A DNA stretch of 21,039 nt from JBOGWY01 sp050694015 (GTDB lineage Bacteria; Actinomycetota; CADDZG01; WHSQ01). The notes beneath the pieces are model-generated. The model was not told the DNA's origin. It ran no database searches and saw only the letters and a program-made list of their open reading frames with translations. Both the position numbers and the translations under genes were made by a program. The stretch covers positions 1 to 21,039 of the forward strand of contig JBOGWY010000062.1 of assembly GCA_050694015.1 (NCBI GenBank), given 5' to 3'. Position 1 is the stretch's first letter, and each line of letters begins with the position of its first letter. Below, piece by piece: positions 1 to 8,262 of the stretch.

Positions 1-1665
1 CTCGACACGACGCAACAGGCGCCGGGTTTCCGTCCGTTCTCCGCCGCGTACCGTCCGCAGGAGGCGCTGACGACGCACATCACCGAAGCGATGGTGCGCG
101 CGGTCCGCAACACCATGTCGCCGCTGACGAGCGAGGAGCTCGAGTTCGCGATCCTCACCGGCGACAACGCGGACTCCCAGCAGTACAACGAGACGCGCTG
201 GTTCATCGACATCCTCGACGGACAGAACGAGATCGACCCGAACTCGGGCATCGAAGGCACCTGCGACACCGCGCCGGGGACGCTTTACGACGGCGTGAAG
301 GGCGGCGGCGACCTCGGTTACTACGACCCCGACAACTCCGGCTCGTCCGCCGACGGGAAGGGTTATTCACCGGAACGCGCCGAGAACGCGGCCGAGGGCA
401 CCGGCGACGTCACGTTGCGCGACTTCCCCGGCCTGCTCGAAGCCGCGCAACACCCTTTTGAAGCGATCGGATTAGATCTTCCGTGGTACTCCGCGTTCGG
501 TAACCACGACGCGCTCGTGCAGGGCAACAGTCCCGACGCGTACCTCCAGAGCCCGATGGGACCGGGGCACGCGGGACCGGAGACACCCGAGAATTCGAAC
601 GAGGGCTACCAGGCGATCGCTACGGGATGTGTGAAGCCGGTCGTTCCTCCCCCGACGTTGTCCGACCCTCTCGGTTTCTTCGCCAACCCAACCGGAGCGA
701 TGATGGTGCCGTCGGACCCGCGGCGGTGCTTCCTCGCCAAGGACGAGGTCGACTCCGCGACGCCGGTTCCCGCACCCTGCGACACCGGCGGGTGGATCGA
801 GCAGCACTTCCTCTCCACCGGAGAGCCGGTCGGCCACGGTTTCGCCCCGAGCGCGTCCCTGGACGACGACTCCCAGGCTGCGGGCTTCGGACGTCCCGTG
901 GTCGCGGACCTCAACGACGACGGTTACTACTCGTTCTCTCCCAAACCGGGGCTGCGTTTCGTCGCGCTCGACACGGTGACCGACGAGTGTGGGTCGATCG
1001 TGTGTTCCGAGGGATCGATGGACGATGCGCAGTTCGAATGGCTGCGCGAGCAGTTCGACACCGCCGCCGCGCGCGGCGAGTACGTGATCACCTATGCCCA
1101 CCACACGCTGCGCACGACGCGCTTCGTGTCGACCGACGCGACCGAATACCCCCTGCATTCGGGCAACCGCATCGCGACCAGCATCGAAGAACAGCAGCCC
1201 AACACCCCTAACTCGCCCACGCTCGAAGACCTCTTCTGCACATACCCCAACTTCCTGACCCACGTGGTGGGCCACGAACACGACAACGACATCCGGCGCC
1301 ACGACTGCACCGCGAGCGAGCCGGCCGAGGGCTTTGCTAACAACAACTCCGAGTTCTACGAGATCTCGACCGCGGCGCACCTCGACTGGCCGCAACAGGC
1401 GCGCATGATCGAGCTCGTGCACGACGACGCGGGCATGTTGGCGCTGGCCCTCACGATGCTGGACCACGCCGGCAAGGTGAGCGGCGAGGGTCCGAAGCCC
1501 AGCCTCGATCCGAAGGGACACGCTCCCGAGCAGGTGCTGCACCTCGCCGGGATCGCTCGGGAGATCGCGTACAACGACTATCAAAACTCCCGCGGCGCGC
1601 GCGGTGAGCCCGAGGACCGCAACGTCATCATCCTGCTCAACAAGCCCTGGCCGTTCCCCACTTAA
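1..1665 (+). CDS. Secreted metallophosphoesterase, PPA1498 (TIGR03767)-like, 5' end missing
   Basis: The frame is open from base 1, so the N-terminus, including any export signal, lies outside the window; the ATG at 91 is probably internal. Calcineurin-type metallophosphoesterase motifs are spread over a long protein: Gly-Asp-Asn near 160-168, Gly-Asn-His-Asp at 499-510, a Tyr-Ala-His-His segment near 1096, and Gly-His-Glu-His at 1270-1281. These would bind a two-metal centre that hydrolyses phosphoesters. Long inserts between the motifs resemble the PPA1498 family, whose known members are mostly exported by Tat. The substrate cannot be read from the sequence. The gene ends at TAA 1663-1665 and the next gene appears to have its own promoter. 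Family call is fairly firm; subfamily call is from memory of its motif spacing. Confidence 0.85.
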   Translation, partial: LDTTQQAPGFRPFSAAYRPQEALTTHITEAMVRAVRNTMSPLTSEELEFAILTGDNADSQQYNETRWFIDILDGQNEIDPNSGIEGTCDTAPGTLYDGVKGGGDLGYYDPDNSGSSADGKGYSPERAENAAEGTGDVTLRDFPGLLEAAQHPFEAIGLDLPWYSAFGNHDALVQGNSPDAYLQSPMGPGHAGPETPENSNEGYQAIATGCVKPVVPPPTLSDPLGFFANPTGAMMVPSDPRRCFLAKDEVDSATPVPAPCDTGGWIEQHFLSTGEPVGHGFAPSASLDDDSQAAGFGRPVVADLNDDGYYSFSPKPGLRFVALDTVTDECGSIVCSEGSMDDAQFEWLREQFDTAAARGEYVITYAHHTLRTTRFVSTDATEYPLHSGNRIATSIEEQQPNTPNSPTLEDLFCTYPNFLTHVVGHEHDNDIRRHDCTASEPAEGFANNNSEFYEISTAAHLDWPQQARMIELVHDDAGMLALALTMLDHAGKVSGEGPKPSLDPKGHAPEQVLHLAGIAREIAYNDYQNSRGARGEPEDRNVIILLNKPWPFPT

Positions 1666-1684
1666 GACGCCGCCAGAGGAGCAG

Positions 1685-1690
1685 TAGCCT
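1685..1690 (+). promoter_or_regulatory. Candidate -10 box TAGCCT
   Basis: TAGCCT lies eight bases before the ATG at 1699. No Shine-Dalgarno sequence sits at usable distance (the purine run near 1675 is about 20 bases away). This suggests a leaderless or nearly leaderless transcript, as at several other genes here, though those have a six-base gap. Confidence 0.4.
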
Positions 1691-1698
1691 CCGGGGTC

Positions 1699-2085
1699 AT
1701 GAGCAGGTTCCCGTCACCGAAGGCCAAGACGGAGGCTCGGAACGAGTGGGCCCGGAACATCCGCGAGCGTCTTCCCAGGTGGCTCGACGAAAACACACCG
1801 GCGGCGGGCCGCGGCACGCTCGCCGCCAACGGCGCCGTTGATCTCCTGCTCGGTGCGCGTAAAGTAGCGGCGTTCCTGCCTACATCCGTCGGATTGAGCG
1901 TCTACCTCTACGGGAGCTCCGATACGGAAGTGAAACGGATCGAGCGGTTGTGCGAGCGCGCCGGGGTCCCCGAAGACGTGCGGCCTCCGAGGACGTCGAA
2001 GTACGTCCTCATAAAGGTGCGCGACGACGAGACGCTGGCGGCGACCGCCGAAGCTCTCCGCCTCCACTGCATCGGACGCTCGTGA
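1699..2085 (+). CDS. Hypothetical 128-aa protein coupled to the enolase-superfamily gene
   Basis: I do not recognise this protein. It is soluble, with no signal peptide or membrane segment. The N-terminal third is basic and probably helical. The middle has a short hydrophobic stretch (Val-Gly-Leu-Ser-Val-Tyr-Leu-Tyr), and the C-terminus has a Lys-Tyr-Val-Leu-Ile-Lys-Val strand, giving a small alpha/beta appearance. The stop TGA (2083-2085) overlaps the GTG start of the next gene (2082-2084), so the two are probably translated together. That makes a shared role possible but does not name one. The ATG at 1699 is chosen because it follows a likely -10 box and gives a compact gene just after the previous stop. 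Confidence 0.7.
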   Translation: MSRFPSPKAKTEARNEWARNIRERLPRWLDENTPAAGRGTLAANGAVDLLLGARKVAAFLPTSVGLSVYLYGSSDTEVKRIERLCERAGVPEDVRPPRTSKYVLIKVRDDETLAATAEALRLHCIGRS

Positions 2086-3323
2086 CCGATCGCGTCGCTC
2101 GGATCGAGCTCTATCACTACGCGTCCCCGCTCCCTGCGACGTTCCGGCCGAGTTGGATCCCCGGTTTCCCGCAGAACGAGAACCGCTGCACGTTGATCCG
2201 CGTGATCACCCAGGACGGCGTCGAGGGATGGAGCGCGGGGCCGTCGATCGGCACCGAACGCCAGGGCCTCGGCGGCCTGATCGGGCCCTACCTCCTCGGC
2301 GAGGACGCGGAAGACATCGACCTCGTGCAGCAACGCCTGCGCGAGATCGGCTACCTCGGCTGGCGCAACTGGTGGATCGAGCCCGCGTTCTGGGACATCA
2401 AGGGCAAGATCGCCGGCGAGCCCGTCTGCAGGTTGCTCGGTGGCGAACCACGAACGGTCAACCTCTACGCGTCGACCGGCGAGGTGCGCACCCCGAAGGA
2501 TCGCATCGCCGAGGCCGAGGCTCGTTTCGAGGACGGCTTCCGCACGATCAAGATCCGCGTGCACGAGGACGAAGCCGCCGACGAGAAACAAGTGATCGCG
2601 ACCGCGCGAGCGCTCGGCAACAAGATGAAGATCGGCGTGGATGCCAACCAGGCGTGGCGCGTGACCGCGGTGGCCGATGCCCCTTTGTGGGACCTCGCAC
2701 GCGCGAAGCGGTTCGCCGACATCTGCGCCGACGTCGGAGTGGCGTGGCTCGAGGAGCCGCTGCCGATGGATGCTTACGACGATCTCGCCGACCTCGCGCG
2801 TTACTCCCGCGTCCCCACCGCCGGCGGCGAGCTCCATACCTCCGGTTATCACGAGCTCGCGATGATGATCCGGCGCGGCTGCTATCTGATCTTCCAGCCC
2901 GACGCCACGTTCACCGGCGGCATCGCGCAGACCAAGAAGATCATCGACCTCTGTCGCGCCGAAGGTCTCACCTACACCCCGCACACGTGGACGAACGGGG
3001 TCGGCTTCGCCGTCAACCTGCAGCTCTACGCGGCGTCGGGCTCCGACAAGGAGCTCGAGTTCCCACTCGATCCGCCCGGGTGGGTGCCGGAGTCACGCGA
3101 CTCGATGCTGGAAGAACCGTTCGAGCACTACCACGGGACGCTGACCGTCCCCGACAAACCGGGCCTCGGCTTCGAGATCTCGAAGAAGGCGTTGAAGAAG
3201 CACGCAAGCCGTTTCTTCCACATGGATCGCAAGCGTCTGGCCCTGTTCGCGGTCAAGGATCGCGGCGTCAGGGCCGCGCGCGAGATGGACAAGACGAAGA
3301 AGGCCCGCCTGAAATCGGGCTAG
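2082..3323 (+). CDS. Enolase-superfamily enzyme, mandelate racemase/muconate lactonizing type
   Basis: 413 aa with the mandelate racemase subgroup signature. Visible residues are Lys157-x-Arg159, metal ligands Asp187, Glu224/225 and Glu250, and the Asp274/His301 dyad, whose 27-residue spacing matches Asp270/His297 of mandelate racemase. The family abstracts a proton alpha to a carboxylate using Mg2+; many members are acid-sugar dehydratases. The second residue of the usual Lys-x-Lys pair is Arg here, so the His/Asp dyad is the more likely base (inference). The start is GTG 2082, overlapping the previous stop as GTGA; a longer open frame from 1950 would overlap that gene and is not family-like. 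The Lys/Arg-rich tail after about residue 375 is beyond the barrel. Substrate unknown; sugar-acid dehydratase is a reasonable guess. Confidence 0.9.
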   Translation: MTDRVARIELYHYASPLPATFRPSWIPGFPQNENRCTLIRVITQDGVEGWSAGPSIGTERQGLGGLIGPYLLGEDAEDIDLVQQRLREIGYLGWRNWWIEPAFWDIKGKIAGEPVCRLLGGEPRTVNLYASTGEVRTPKDRIAEAEARFEDGFRTIKIRVHEDEAADEKQVIATARALGNKMKIGVDANQAWRVTAVADAPLWDLARAKRFADICADVGVAWLEEPLPMDAYDDLADLARYSRVPTAGGELHTSGYHELAMMIRRGCYLIFQPDATFTGGIAQTKKIIDLCRAEGLTYTPHTWTNGVGFAVNLQLYAASGSDKELEFPLDPPGWVPESRDSMLEEPFEHYHGTLTVPDKPGLGFEISKKALKKHASRFFHMDRKRLALFAVKDRGVRAAREMDKTKKARLKSG

Positions 3324-3688
3324 TGGACGACGACCTTTCCGCACATCCCATGGCACACGCCGTCCTCGGTCAGGTGCGAGTGCCCGCGTAGGTCGCAGCG
3401 GAACTTGTACCTGCCGGCCCTGCGGAAGCGCTTCGAGGTCCTCTCGCCGGGGTTCAGGAATGTGTTCTTGCTCCAGTTGCGCGAGTAGGCGACGACGTTG
3501 TGCCCGGCGCTGGTCGGGTTCTTCCACACGATCCGGTCGCCGCGGGCGGCATGACGGGTCGTCGGTTCCCAGCTGGAGCTGCTCCCGGTGCCCCTGGCGC
3601 GGAAGCGGTAGGTATCGCCGAGGGACGGGGCGGCGAAGGCGAACACGGCGACTACGGCAAGGGCGAGGACGAACAGTCGTTTTGTCAT
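3320..3688 (-). CDS. Secreted cupredoxin (plastocyanin-like blue copper protein)
   Basis: 122 aa: an N-terminal signal peptide (Lys-Arg then a hydrophobic run to about residue 20) and a single cupredoxin domain. Likely type-1 copper ligands are His63 (in Gly-His-Asn-Val-Val), Cys98, His103 or His105, and Met115. Cys112 and Cys116 flank the last loop and may form a disulfide. The protein would act outside the membrane as a small electron carrier or copper-binding protein. A TAAGGT lies six bases before the ATG and could be either a -10 box of a leaderless transcript or a weak ribosome site. The stop is convergent with the enolase-family gene: one CTAG (3320-3323) supplies both stop codons. The 193 bases to the next gene upstream are a divergent promoter region. 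Confidence 0.88.
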   Translation of the reverse strand: MTKRLFVLALAVVAVFAFAAPSLGDTYRFRARGTGSSSSWEPTTRHAARGDRIVWKNPTSAGHNVVAYSRNWSKNTFLNPGERTSKRFRRAGRYKFRCDLRGHSHLTEDGVCHGMCGKVVVH

Positions 3689-3881
3689 CCGGTGACCTTA
3701 TCCAGGACGCGGCCCCTAGCTGGCCCTAAGTGGGTAAGAACGCGAAGAACTACAACCCTGAAACTCCTGTGAAATCCGTCGCAGGTCACGAACGCGCGCG
3801 GATACTCCATTTCCCCCCGCGACTCCATGGAGCCGGGCACCGGCGGGGGCACCGGCATACAGTGATGACTGGGAGGTACTC

Positions 3882-4115
3882 GTGGAGCAGGCAGCGTTGC
3901 CGCAGTGGGAGTCCCAGATGATCGACGAAGCGATCAGGGCTGCCGAGGAGCGCCGCAAGGCCGAGAAGGCACAGGCCGAGAAGAGGGCGGTCCAGCTCGC
4001 CCGGGAGCAGGGCTACCACCGCCTGGCCCTCGAGATCGATAGACCGACCAAAGACAAGGTGGGACCGGGTCAGCTCTCCTTCTTCCCCAGCGATCCGACA
4101 CTTTTCGAGGGCTAA
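3882..4115 (+). CDS. Small charged coiled-coil protein (77 aa), unknown function
   Basis: GTG start with a good ribosome site (GGGAGG, 3871-3876) five bases upstream. A TACAGT at 3858-3863 could be its -10 box. The N-terminal two thirds are one long, highly charged Ala/Glu/Arg/Lys helix, probably a coiled coil, and the C-terminus is a short non-helical tail (Pro-Gly-Gln-Leu-Ser-Phe-Phe-Pro). There is no signal peptide. I do not recognise a family. It lies 32 bases before dacB on the same strand, so they may share a transcript, but nothing else ties them together. The clean ribosome site and sharp bipartite composition argue it is a real gene. Confidence 0.65.
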   Translation: MEQAALPQWESQMIDEAIRAAEERRKAEKAQAEKRAVQLAREQGYHRLALEIDRPTKDKVGPGQLSFFPSDPTLFEG

Positions 4116-4147
4116 ATACCTCCCTTTTCGACGCGTTCTCCCTCAGA

Positions 4148-5449
4148 ATGGCTCGCATGCCTAGGCGGGCCTCCGTTGTTCTCGCTCTCGCGTGCGCGCT
4201 CCTTGCCGCGCTTGCTCCGCTCGCGCACGCGGGATGGAGACGCAAGATCGAGCGCGCCGTCGGCCACAGGTCGGTGGGTGTCGCGGTGCGTCTCGACGGA
4301 CGGGTTCTCTACCGCCACGACGACCGCGACAAGCGCGTCCCGGCGTCGAACGAAAAGCTCCTGCTGTCGATGGCGCTGCTCGAAGAGCTCCCCGCCGACT
4401 ACCGCTTCCGAACGATCGCGGCCGGTAACTTCGCCGGTGGTGTCGTCAACGGGAACCTGTGGCTGATAGGGCGCGGCGACCCGACCGTCACGGCCGGGGG
4501 CCGCTACACAAAGTCGCTACCGTACGAGCCGACGCGTCTGGGCGCGCTCGCGCGTGCGATCAAGCGCGCAGGTATCGAGAGGATCAAGGGCAGCGTCGCG
4601 GGCAGCACCGGTTACTTCGCGCGCGACTGGTACGCGCAGGGATGGAAGTCCGACTTCGCCGCCGAAGAGGTCCCTCTCCCGACCGCGCTCACTCTCGATT
4701 ACAACAGGGTCGGCGATCAGCACGTGCGCGATCCGGAACGGCGAGCTGCCGAATCGCTGAGCAGGAAGCTCCGTACCCTCGGTGTGCACGTGCGGGATAG
4801 AGCGACGACGGGTAAAGCACCCGTCGGACTCCCCCGCATCGCAGCCGTCGAGTCCGATGCACTCGGCACGCTCATGAAATACATGAACCGGACCTCGATG
4901 AACTTCTTCGCCGAGATGTTCGGGAAGCGGCTCGGCCTCGAACGTCATGGAAGGCCGGGCACGATCGCGAAGGGGGCCGCCGCGATCCGCGAATGGGCGG
5001 GCCGTAACGGAGTGACGATCTCCTCCTACGACTCGTCCGGGCTGTCCTATTCGAACCGGGTCTCGCCGCGCGGGGTCGCCAAGCTGATCGACGTCGTAGA
5101 CGACGAGCCGTGGGCGAACGAGTTGCGCTTCAGTCTCGCCGGTGCCGGTCAGGGCACGCTCGAAGACAGACTGCGGGGCGTCCGCCTACGCGCCAAGACG
5201 GGGACGCTGACGGACGTATCGACGCTGTCGGGATGGGTGTGGCTCAACCAGATCGACGACTGGGGTTACTTCTCGATCATGTCGCGGGGCATGGACAAGA
5301 GCCGCGCCGCCGCGATCGAAGACCGGATCGTTCGCGTCCTGCACGAGTACGCGCGCCCCGCATCCGTCCCGCTACGCAGCGACGACGAAGGAAGCGCAAT
5401 CGCACTCGACGAGCAAGAGCTCGTCGTCGCCAGCCCCAATCAGATATAG
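4148..5449 (+). CDS. dacB: D-alanyl-D-alanine carboxypeptidase/endopeptidase, PBP4 (S13) family
   Basis: 433 aa with a signal peptide ending near Ala28. The three penicillin-binding motifs are present: Ser67-x-x-Lys70 (nucleophile), Ser250-Met-Asn252, and Lys350-Thr-Gly352. The family cleaves the terminal D-Ala of peptidoglycan stem peptides and sometimes cross-links, outside the membrane. The spacing between the first and second motifs is somewhat shorter than in E. coli PBP4. The region after about residue 403 is an acidic, low-complexity tail not expected for the fold, and it is exactly the part that overlaps an antisense small gene (5372-5518). The ATG at 4148 has no clear Shine-Dalgarno; another ATG follows nine bases later. 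Confidence 0.9.
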   Translation: MARMPRRASVVLALACALLAALAPLAHAGWRRKIERAVGHRSVGVAVRLDGRVLYRHDDRDKRVPASNEKLLLSMALLEELPADYRFRTIAAGNFAGGVVNGNLWLIGRGDPTVTAGGRYTKSLPYEPTRLGALARAIKRAGIERIKGSVAGSTGYFARDWYAQGWKSDFAAEEVPLPTALTLDYNRVGDQHVRDPERRAAESLSRKLRTLGVHVRDRATTGKAPVGLPRIAAVESDALGTLMKYMNRTSMNFFAEMFGKRLGLERHGRPGTIAKGAAAIREWAGRNGVTISSYDSSGLSYSNRVSPRGVAKLIDVVDDEPWANELRFSLAGAGQGTLEDRLRGVRLRAKTGTLTDVSTLSGWVWLNQIDDWGYFSIMSRGMDKSRAAAIEDRIVRVLHEYARPASVPLRSDDEGSAIALDEQELVVASPNQI

Positions 5450-5518
5450 GTCGCAGTCACAGCCGGCGCACGTCTCGTCCAAGACGAACGTGTCGCCCAA
5501 GTCGTCGCTTCCCCACAT
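5372..5518 (-). CDS. Cysteine-rich 48-aa protein, antisense to the dacB 3' end
   Basis: ATG at 5518 (reverse strand), stop TAG at 5374-5372. The product is acidic, with Cys17-x-x-Cys20-x-Cys22 and Cys39-x-Cys41, an arrangement suited to binding a metal such as zinc; residues between the clusters are hydrophobic/acidic. Support: a TAGCTT box precedes the ATG by exactly six bases, the same leaderless spacing seen at five other genes here; about half the frame lies in sequence with no other gene; and third codon positions are mostly G or C. The last 78 bases overlap dacB antisense. I do not recognise a family. The alternative is a chance open frame; the promoter match and five clustered cysteines make that less likely. 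Confidence 0.6.
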   Translation of the reverse strand: MWGSDDLGDTFVLDETCAGCDCDLYLIGAGDDELLLVECDCASFVVAA

Positions 5519-5524
5519 AGGTCT

Positions 5525-5530
5525 AAGCTA
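5525..5530 (-). promoter_or_regulatory. -10 box TAGCTT for the cysteine-rich small gene
   Basis: Reading on the minus strand, TAGCTT is followed by six bases and then the ATG at 5518. No convincing -35 hexamer is visible. The placement implies transcription starts at or next to the A of the ATG (leaderless mRNA). Confidence 0.5.
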
Positions 5531-5637
5531 ACGACGGGGTACGACAGGAAGCGCGGATTTGCGCGCGATGGCGGCGGCAACCTCCTTTCTTGCCGGGCCC
5601 TCTGATAGGCGGCTTCGTTTAGAAGGGGGAATTCCTG

Positions 5638-8262
5638 ATGCGACGTTTACTCGTCGCCCTCGTTTCGATCTCCATGATCATCGTTGCGCTCGCACCGGTA
5701 GCTAACTCGAGCCCGGTCGCGACCTCGGAAGAGGAATATCTCGCGTATAACCGGGTCTTCCCCGACCCCCATGGGTGTCAACCGCGTACTGCTCCCTACT
5801 CGCCGTTCGCGAAGGGACGCGTGTGCGCCGCGGACTTCCTTCAATTCAGCGAGTTCCAAGGCGGCATCCAACTCTTGAACGACATGTTCCCGCGCTTCGT
5901 CAAGATCTACCGGCTCGATCGGGACTTCAATTGCCAGGGCAAGCCGGTGAACGATCCGGACCGCGCGTGCCGCGAGTTCCGATCCGCCGGGCTCCCGCAG
6001 ACGCTGCCCGATGCCCAGGGCTCCGGTTTCAGCCGTGAGCGCCTGCCACTGTTCATGGTCCGCATCACCGACGAGTCGGTCCCCGACCGGCGCAAGAAGT
6101 TCTTCGTCTTCCCGCTGTCGATCCATGGGATCGAGCGCGCGGGGGTCGAGGGCGGAACGCGGGCTGCGGAAGACCTCGCGACGTGGGCTGCCTGCGAAGC
6201 GAAGGTCGCACCGGACGTCGTCGATTGCGAGAGCGACGAGAACGCGGCACCGCATCCGCTCCTCGAGACCACCCCGAAGAAGTCCGTTAAGGCCGGGGAA
6301 GCATTGCGCAAGTCCTCGGTCTTCTTCATCTACCCGAACCCGGACGGCTGGTTCCGCGGTGAACGGACGACTGGTACGCAGTTCTATCAGCGCTACAACG
6401 GCAACGGCGTCGATCTGAACCGCGACTGGCCCGAGCAGGGCTACACGTTCCGTCCGTACACGCCCTGGTCCGAGCCCGAGACGCGCGGCTTCGGACGCGT
6501 GTTGCAGCAGATCGGACCGAAAGACAAGGACGGCGATGCGAAGTGGACCGGAGGTATCGACCTTCACGGCCAGCTCGTCGATCGCGCCTTCTCCTTCACG
6601 CTGATCGGGGGCTCGCAGCGACCGTTCGACAAGAACCAGCGCGTGTTGCAGACCGTGAAGGGCGCGTGGCGCGATGCGGAACAGCGACTCGCGTACTCGC
6701 CCCTGATCAAACCCAACGACGCTCCCGCCGAGGACCCCCGTGTCTACGGTGTTCAGTGGGGCACTATCTGGGACACGATCGACTACACCGTGACCGGAGC
6801 GCTGGGGAACTGGATCGACTCTCCGATCGGACTCAACGCCGACGGCATCGATAACGAGATGTCTGCGTCGCACGTAAGCAACTGTGGGATCGGTAGTTGT
6901 TTCGACCCCGACGTCGAACAGCTCCACGTAGATGGGAACAAGTCGCTCGTGTACTCGATGATCAACTTCAGCCTCAAGCCGGAGAGCACCAAGTTCCGGA
7001 CGCAGGGCCGCGTCGGATACGTCTTCAATCGCGGCGCGGTGAAGGCGAGGACCGACCGGTCCGTCATCCCGCCGCGATTCGCGCAGCTCCCACAACAGCG
7101 CGACATCAGCGGGGTCCAGCTCACCGAACAGAACAGCTTCACGCGCGAGTTCACGGTGCGAGGGCCTAAGGACGGCGTCTACAACGGCGGCATCGCCGTG
7201 ACCTTGACGTGCGCCAATGTGCAGGGCGTCGGACAGTGCGCGCTGGACGAAGCGAAGCTGCAGCGCCGGACCACCGGTCCCCATCGGGACTCCGAGGAGG
7301 ACTGGGAGACGGTCAACTCCTATTTCAACCAGAGCCCTCTATACGTGCAGGCGGGCCAGGCGTTGCACGCCAACCTGCCCGAGCCGGGTCGCTGGCGCGT
7401 CATCATCGAGGGATCGAACACCACCGACATCTTCACCGGTGGCATCGACTTCACCAAGGAGAAGGGCTGGCCGGACCCGGGTCAGATCGGATACCGCGCT
7501 ACCAACATGAAGTTCTGGTCGATGCTGCGGCGGTTCGCGCGACCCGGTCTCGAGAAGGTACGCACGTCCGACCTCCTCGGCAGCGACTCGTGGAAGCGCA
7601 ACGACACCATCGTCGTTACGAACCGAGTCTTGGGTCGGAGGTACGCGCGCACGCTCGAACGGTGGGTTCGCGGCGGCGGCAACCTGGTGCTGACCGACAA
7701 GGCCCTGAAGATGCTCGCGCGGTTCGGGCTCGTGCCGAAGAGCGCGATCGGCGTGGATGAGTACTACGCCGGCTACTCGAACTTCGCCACACCCAGCGAG
7801 GAAGAGACCTACAACATGCCGCTCGCGCGCAAGATCAACCAGCCCGGCGCCGCCGAAGGCGGCGCTCCCGGGCCGGGCGATCCTGGCGACGACGAGAGCC
7901 ACCGTCACCAGACCTACGAGCCGGTGCCTCTCGGCATGGCGATCCAGACGCCCGACGGCGGCGATGCGAACAACGCGCCGGTGTGGCACGTGACGTGGGA
8001 CGACCTCCGCAGGATCAAGCGTCAGCGGCGCAAGCTCGTGGCGAGCACCGGTCAGCTCACGCAGATCTCTTTCGGTGAGATCAGGCTCGGGCAGGGACGC
8101 ATCCGCTTCATCGGCGGCGTGCTCCCGATGCCGACGGACAAGTTCGACCATCCGTTCGGACTCGCGAGCTATGGGCTTACCTACTCCGGCTATCAGATGC
8201 TGCAGAATGCGCTCACGTGGGAGAAGCCGCCGCGCGGCGGACACGCCACTACTGAGCGATAG
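5638..8262 (+). CDS. Large secreted M14-family zinc carboxypeptidase with C-terminal extension
   Basis: 874 aa, ATG preceded by a purine-rich ribosome site (AAGGGGG) and followed by a signal peptide to about residue 25. Zinc ligands of M14 peptidases are visible as His163-x-x-Glu166 and His310 (in Asp-Leu-His-Gly). Asn-Pro-Asp-Gly-Trp at 234-238 and the substrate-binding Asn261-Arg262 also fit. Glu407 is a plausible catalytic acid (inference). It should remove C-terminal residues from extracellular peptides. After about residue 430 come a beta-rich segment (near 500-620) and a Rossmann-like segment (near 635-720) resembling ThuA/glutamine-amidotransferase-like domains, then a Gly/Pro/Asp/His-rich linker (near 740-765). 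This is far longer than a single-domain M14 enzyme of about 300 aa. The stop lies inside the first unit of a 23-bp tandem repeat. Confidence 0.88.
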   Translation: MRRLLVALVSISMIIVALAPVANSSPVATSEEEYLAYNRVFPDPHGCQPRTAPYSPFAKGRVCAADFLQFSEFQGGIQLLNDMFPRFVKIYRLDRDFNCQGKPVNDPDRACREFRSAGLPQTLPDAQGSGFSRERLPLFMVRITDESVPDRRKKFFVFPLSIHGIERAGVEGGTRAAEDLATWAACEAKVAPDVVDCESDENAAPHPLLETTPKKSVKAGEALRKSSVFFIYPNPDGWFRGERTTGTQFYQRYNGNGVDLNRDWPEQGYTFRPYTPWSEPETRGFGRVLQQIGPKDKDGDAKWTGGIDLHGQLVDRAFSFTLIGGSQRPFDKNQRVLQTVKGAWRDAEQRLAYSPLIKPNDAPAEDPRVYGVQWGTIWDTIDYTVTGALGNWIDSPIGLNADGIDNEMSASHVSNCGIGSCFDPDVEQLHVDGNKSLVYSMINFSLKPESTKFRTQGRVGYVFNRGAVKARTDRSVIPPRFAQLPQQRDISGVQLTEQNSFTREFTVRGPKDGVYNGGIAVTLTCANVQGVGQCALDEAKLQRRTTGPHRDSEEDWETVNSYFNQSPLYVQAGQALHANLPEPGRWRVIIEGSNTTDIFTGGIDFTKEKGWPDPGQIGYRATNMKFWSMLRRFARPGLEKVRTSDLLGSDSWKRNDTIVVTNRVLGRRYARTLERWVRGGGNLVLTDKALKMLARFGLVPKSAIGVDEYYAGYSNFATPSEEETYNMPLARKINQPGAAEGGAPGPGDPGDDESHRHQTYEPVPLGMAIQTPDGGDANNAPVWHVTWDDLRRIKRQRRKLVASTGQLTQISFGEIRLGQGRIRFIGGVLPMPTDKFDHPFGLASYGLTYSGYQMLQNALTWEKPPRGGHATTER

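Noticed and set aside
5647..7284. Very long open frame on the minus strand opposite the M14 peptidase gene (and similar ones opposite other genes)
   Set aside because: High GC at third positions leaves long stop-free antisense frames. The translation is Arg/Val/Asp-rich with no motifs, while the plus strand has clear catalytic motifs.
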